In this document: in pieces, positions 31,454-32,186 of the stretch
Numbering within the stretch: the first letter of the stretch is position 1
How the letters are laid out: each line of letters begins with the position of its first letter
NCBI GenBank assembly: GCA_002359635.1
Contig: DENJ01000083.1
Span: forward strand, 4,145 to 36,330
Length of the DNA: 32,186 nt
Source: Burkholderiales bacterium UBA2647
GTDB lineage: Bacteria > Pseudomonadota > Gammaproteobacteria > Burkholderiales > Burkholderiaceae_E
Direction of reading: 5' to 3'
Position numbers and translations under genes: made by a program
The notes under the pieces: generated by a model
The model's database searches: none
Seen by the model: the letters and a program-made list of their open reading frames with translations, nothing else
What the model was told of the DNA's origin: nothing

Positions 31454-32186
31454 TTGTTGCTCGATCAAAGATCTCAGATTCCAGTCAGGTTCGAACAGGC
31501 CATACATGCTGTGATCGAACGCACGAGAGAACTCAATAAAATAACGCTTGCGGTCATCTACGGGCAATTGCCCTGGCAAAGCGAAGCCCTTAGTAACGAA
31601 GATGCAGAGGTTCAACTGGCCTTAATCCTTGACGATGACGTTACTGATTTTGTAGCAACAAAGCTGGAGCTCACAAAAACAGCTTACGATGTGTTTGTTG
31701 AAACCGGTATCGAAGTAGCCCCATTTCCGGTGCCGGTCACACACTGGTATCTGCCATCGAAAGCAGCCAATCCTTCACTTATCGAAGAGATCCGCAAGCA
31801 CGGACTGCGCATCAACCTCGATCGAATCATTTCGCGTTTGCCAAGGCCGCAGGTCGAAGCACGACCAGTGGGCGATATCTTAAATCTGCTACAAGGTGTT
31901 CAAGCTGAACTCGCGCGCGAATTCGGTGTGCGCGCCCTCTACCTTGTGCCGCAACTTGAATACCATCGTCTTGAAAAGCATCGAGGCGACAGCCTTCATG
32001 ACGAGATCGAGACAGGGCCCGTTGACGTCTTGGTCGACTTTGGCGGCAGACCGAGCACCGAGCGCGTTCTAGGTGTTCAGCATGAGATTGAGTCGGCGCT
32101 TCAGATGTCGATTCAGTTACTCACCACCAGTTCAATTCGTCAATCTTTGCTCGATGTCTTGCTCACCAAGGCGCTCGACGTTCGTG
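31454..32186 (+). CDS. protein with two tandem nucleotidyltransferase-fold domains, catalytic motifs lost (partial, runs off window)
   Basis: The frame starts at TTG 31454, chosen for the AGGAGG seven bases upstream; an in-frame GTG at 31421 is a less likely start. It runs 244 codons to the window edge without a stop. Residues about 16-121 follow the minimal-nucleotidyltransferase (MNT) plan: LAVIYG, LALILDDD, then a helix and VFVETGIEVAPFPV, as in MNT antitoxins. Residues about 137-243 repeat the plan in the other MNT subfamily: ELAREFGVRALYL, VDVLVDFGGRPSTERVLGV, SIQLLTTSSIR. The active-site motif GSxxxG...DxD is broken in both: G37-Q38 and E52-x-Q54 in the first; P166-Q167 in place of GS, P189 in place of the first Asp with only D191 left, and Q in place of the third Asp in the second. 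Function unknown; a binding or regulatory pseudo-enzyme is likely. Confidence 0.65.
   Translation, partial: MLLDQRSQIPVRFEQAIHAVIERTRELNKITLAVIYGQLPWQSEALSNEDAEVQLALILDDDVTDFVATKLELTKTAYDVFVETGIEVAPFPVPVTHWYLPSKAANPSLIEEIRKHGLRINLDRIISRLPRPQVEARPVGDILNLLQGVQAELAREFGVRALYLVPQLEYHRLEKHRGDSLHDEIETGPVDVLVDFGGRPSTERVLGVQHEIESALQMSIQLLTTSSIRQSLLDVLLTKALDVR

Overview
The window is a dense stretch of bacterial chromosome with moderately high GC, almost no non-coding DNA and many genes that overlap by a few bases. The recC-recB-recD order, a GTG-tolerant start usage and the catabolic content suggest a proteobacterium, most likely a betaproteobacterium (Burkholderiales-like). This is an inference from gene content and order; no rRNA or other marker is present.

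Layout. (1) 177-9111, plus strand: a complete recC-recB-recD operon for double-strand-break repair, its genes joined by 4-base ATGA overlaps. (2) 9157-20655, minus strand: one long co-directional run of ten genes. Read in the direction of transcription it is phosphonoacetate hydrolase (phnA), phosphonoacetaldehyde dehydrogenase (phnY), an HD-domain oxygenase of the PhnZ type, an EamA-type permease, a sarcosine/dimethylglycine-dehydrogenase-like flavoprotein fused to a folate-binding GcvT domain, and a complete five-gene Liv-type (HAAT) ABC importer. (3) 20792-21940, plus strand: 2-aminoethylphosphonate transaminase (phnW), divergent from the run. PhnW, PhnY and PhnA together form the known route from 2-aminoethylphosphonate to phosphonoacetaldehyde, phosphonoacetate, and then acetate plus phosphate. 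The oxygenase, the flavoprotein/folate enzyme and the Liv importer look like an added branch, perhaps for N-methylated aminophosphonates or their N-methylglycine products. That link is inference. (4) 21906-22837, minus strand: a small membrane protein of unknown role and a truncated remnant of panB. (5) 23047-27242, plus strand: an RND efflux pair (adaptor and pump), with a convergent chromate transporter chrA at 27204-28421 overlapping the pump gene's end. (6) 28613-31361, plus strand: a MarR-family regulator, then a large-subunit N,N-dimethylformamidase-like hydrolase without its small subunit. (7) 31454 to the window end: the start of a protein with two successive minimal-nucleotidyltransferase folds, both of which appear to have lost their catalytic motif.

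No tRNA, rRNA, CRISPR array, insertion sequence or phage gene was seen. No gap between genes exceeds about 210 bases. Short tandem repeats occur at the left edge (28-base unit twice), at the livG/livF junction (12-base unit three times) and between chrA and marR (15-base unit three times). The observations most worth a second look are the double pseudo-nucleotidyltransferase, the phosphonate/N-methylglycine gene combination with an oxygenase lacking its usual hydroxylase partner, the orphan dimethylformamidase-like subunit and the panB remnant.
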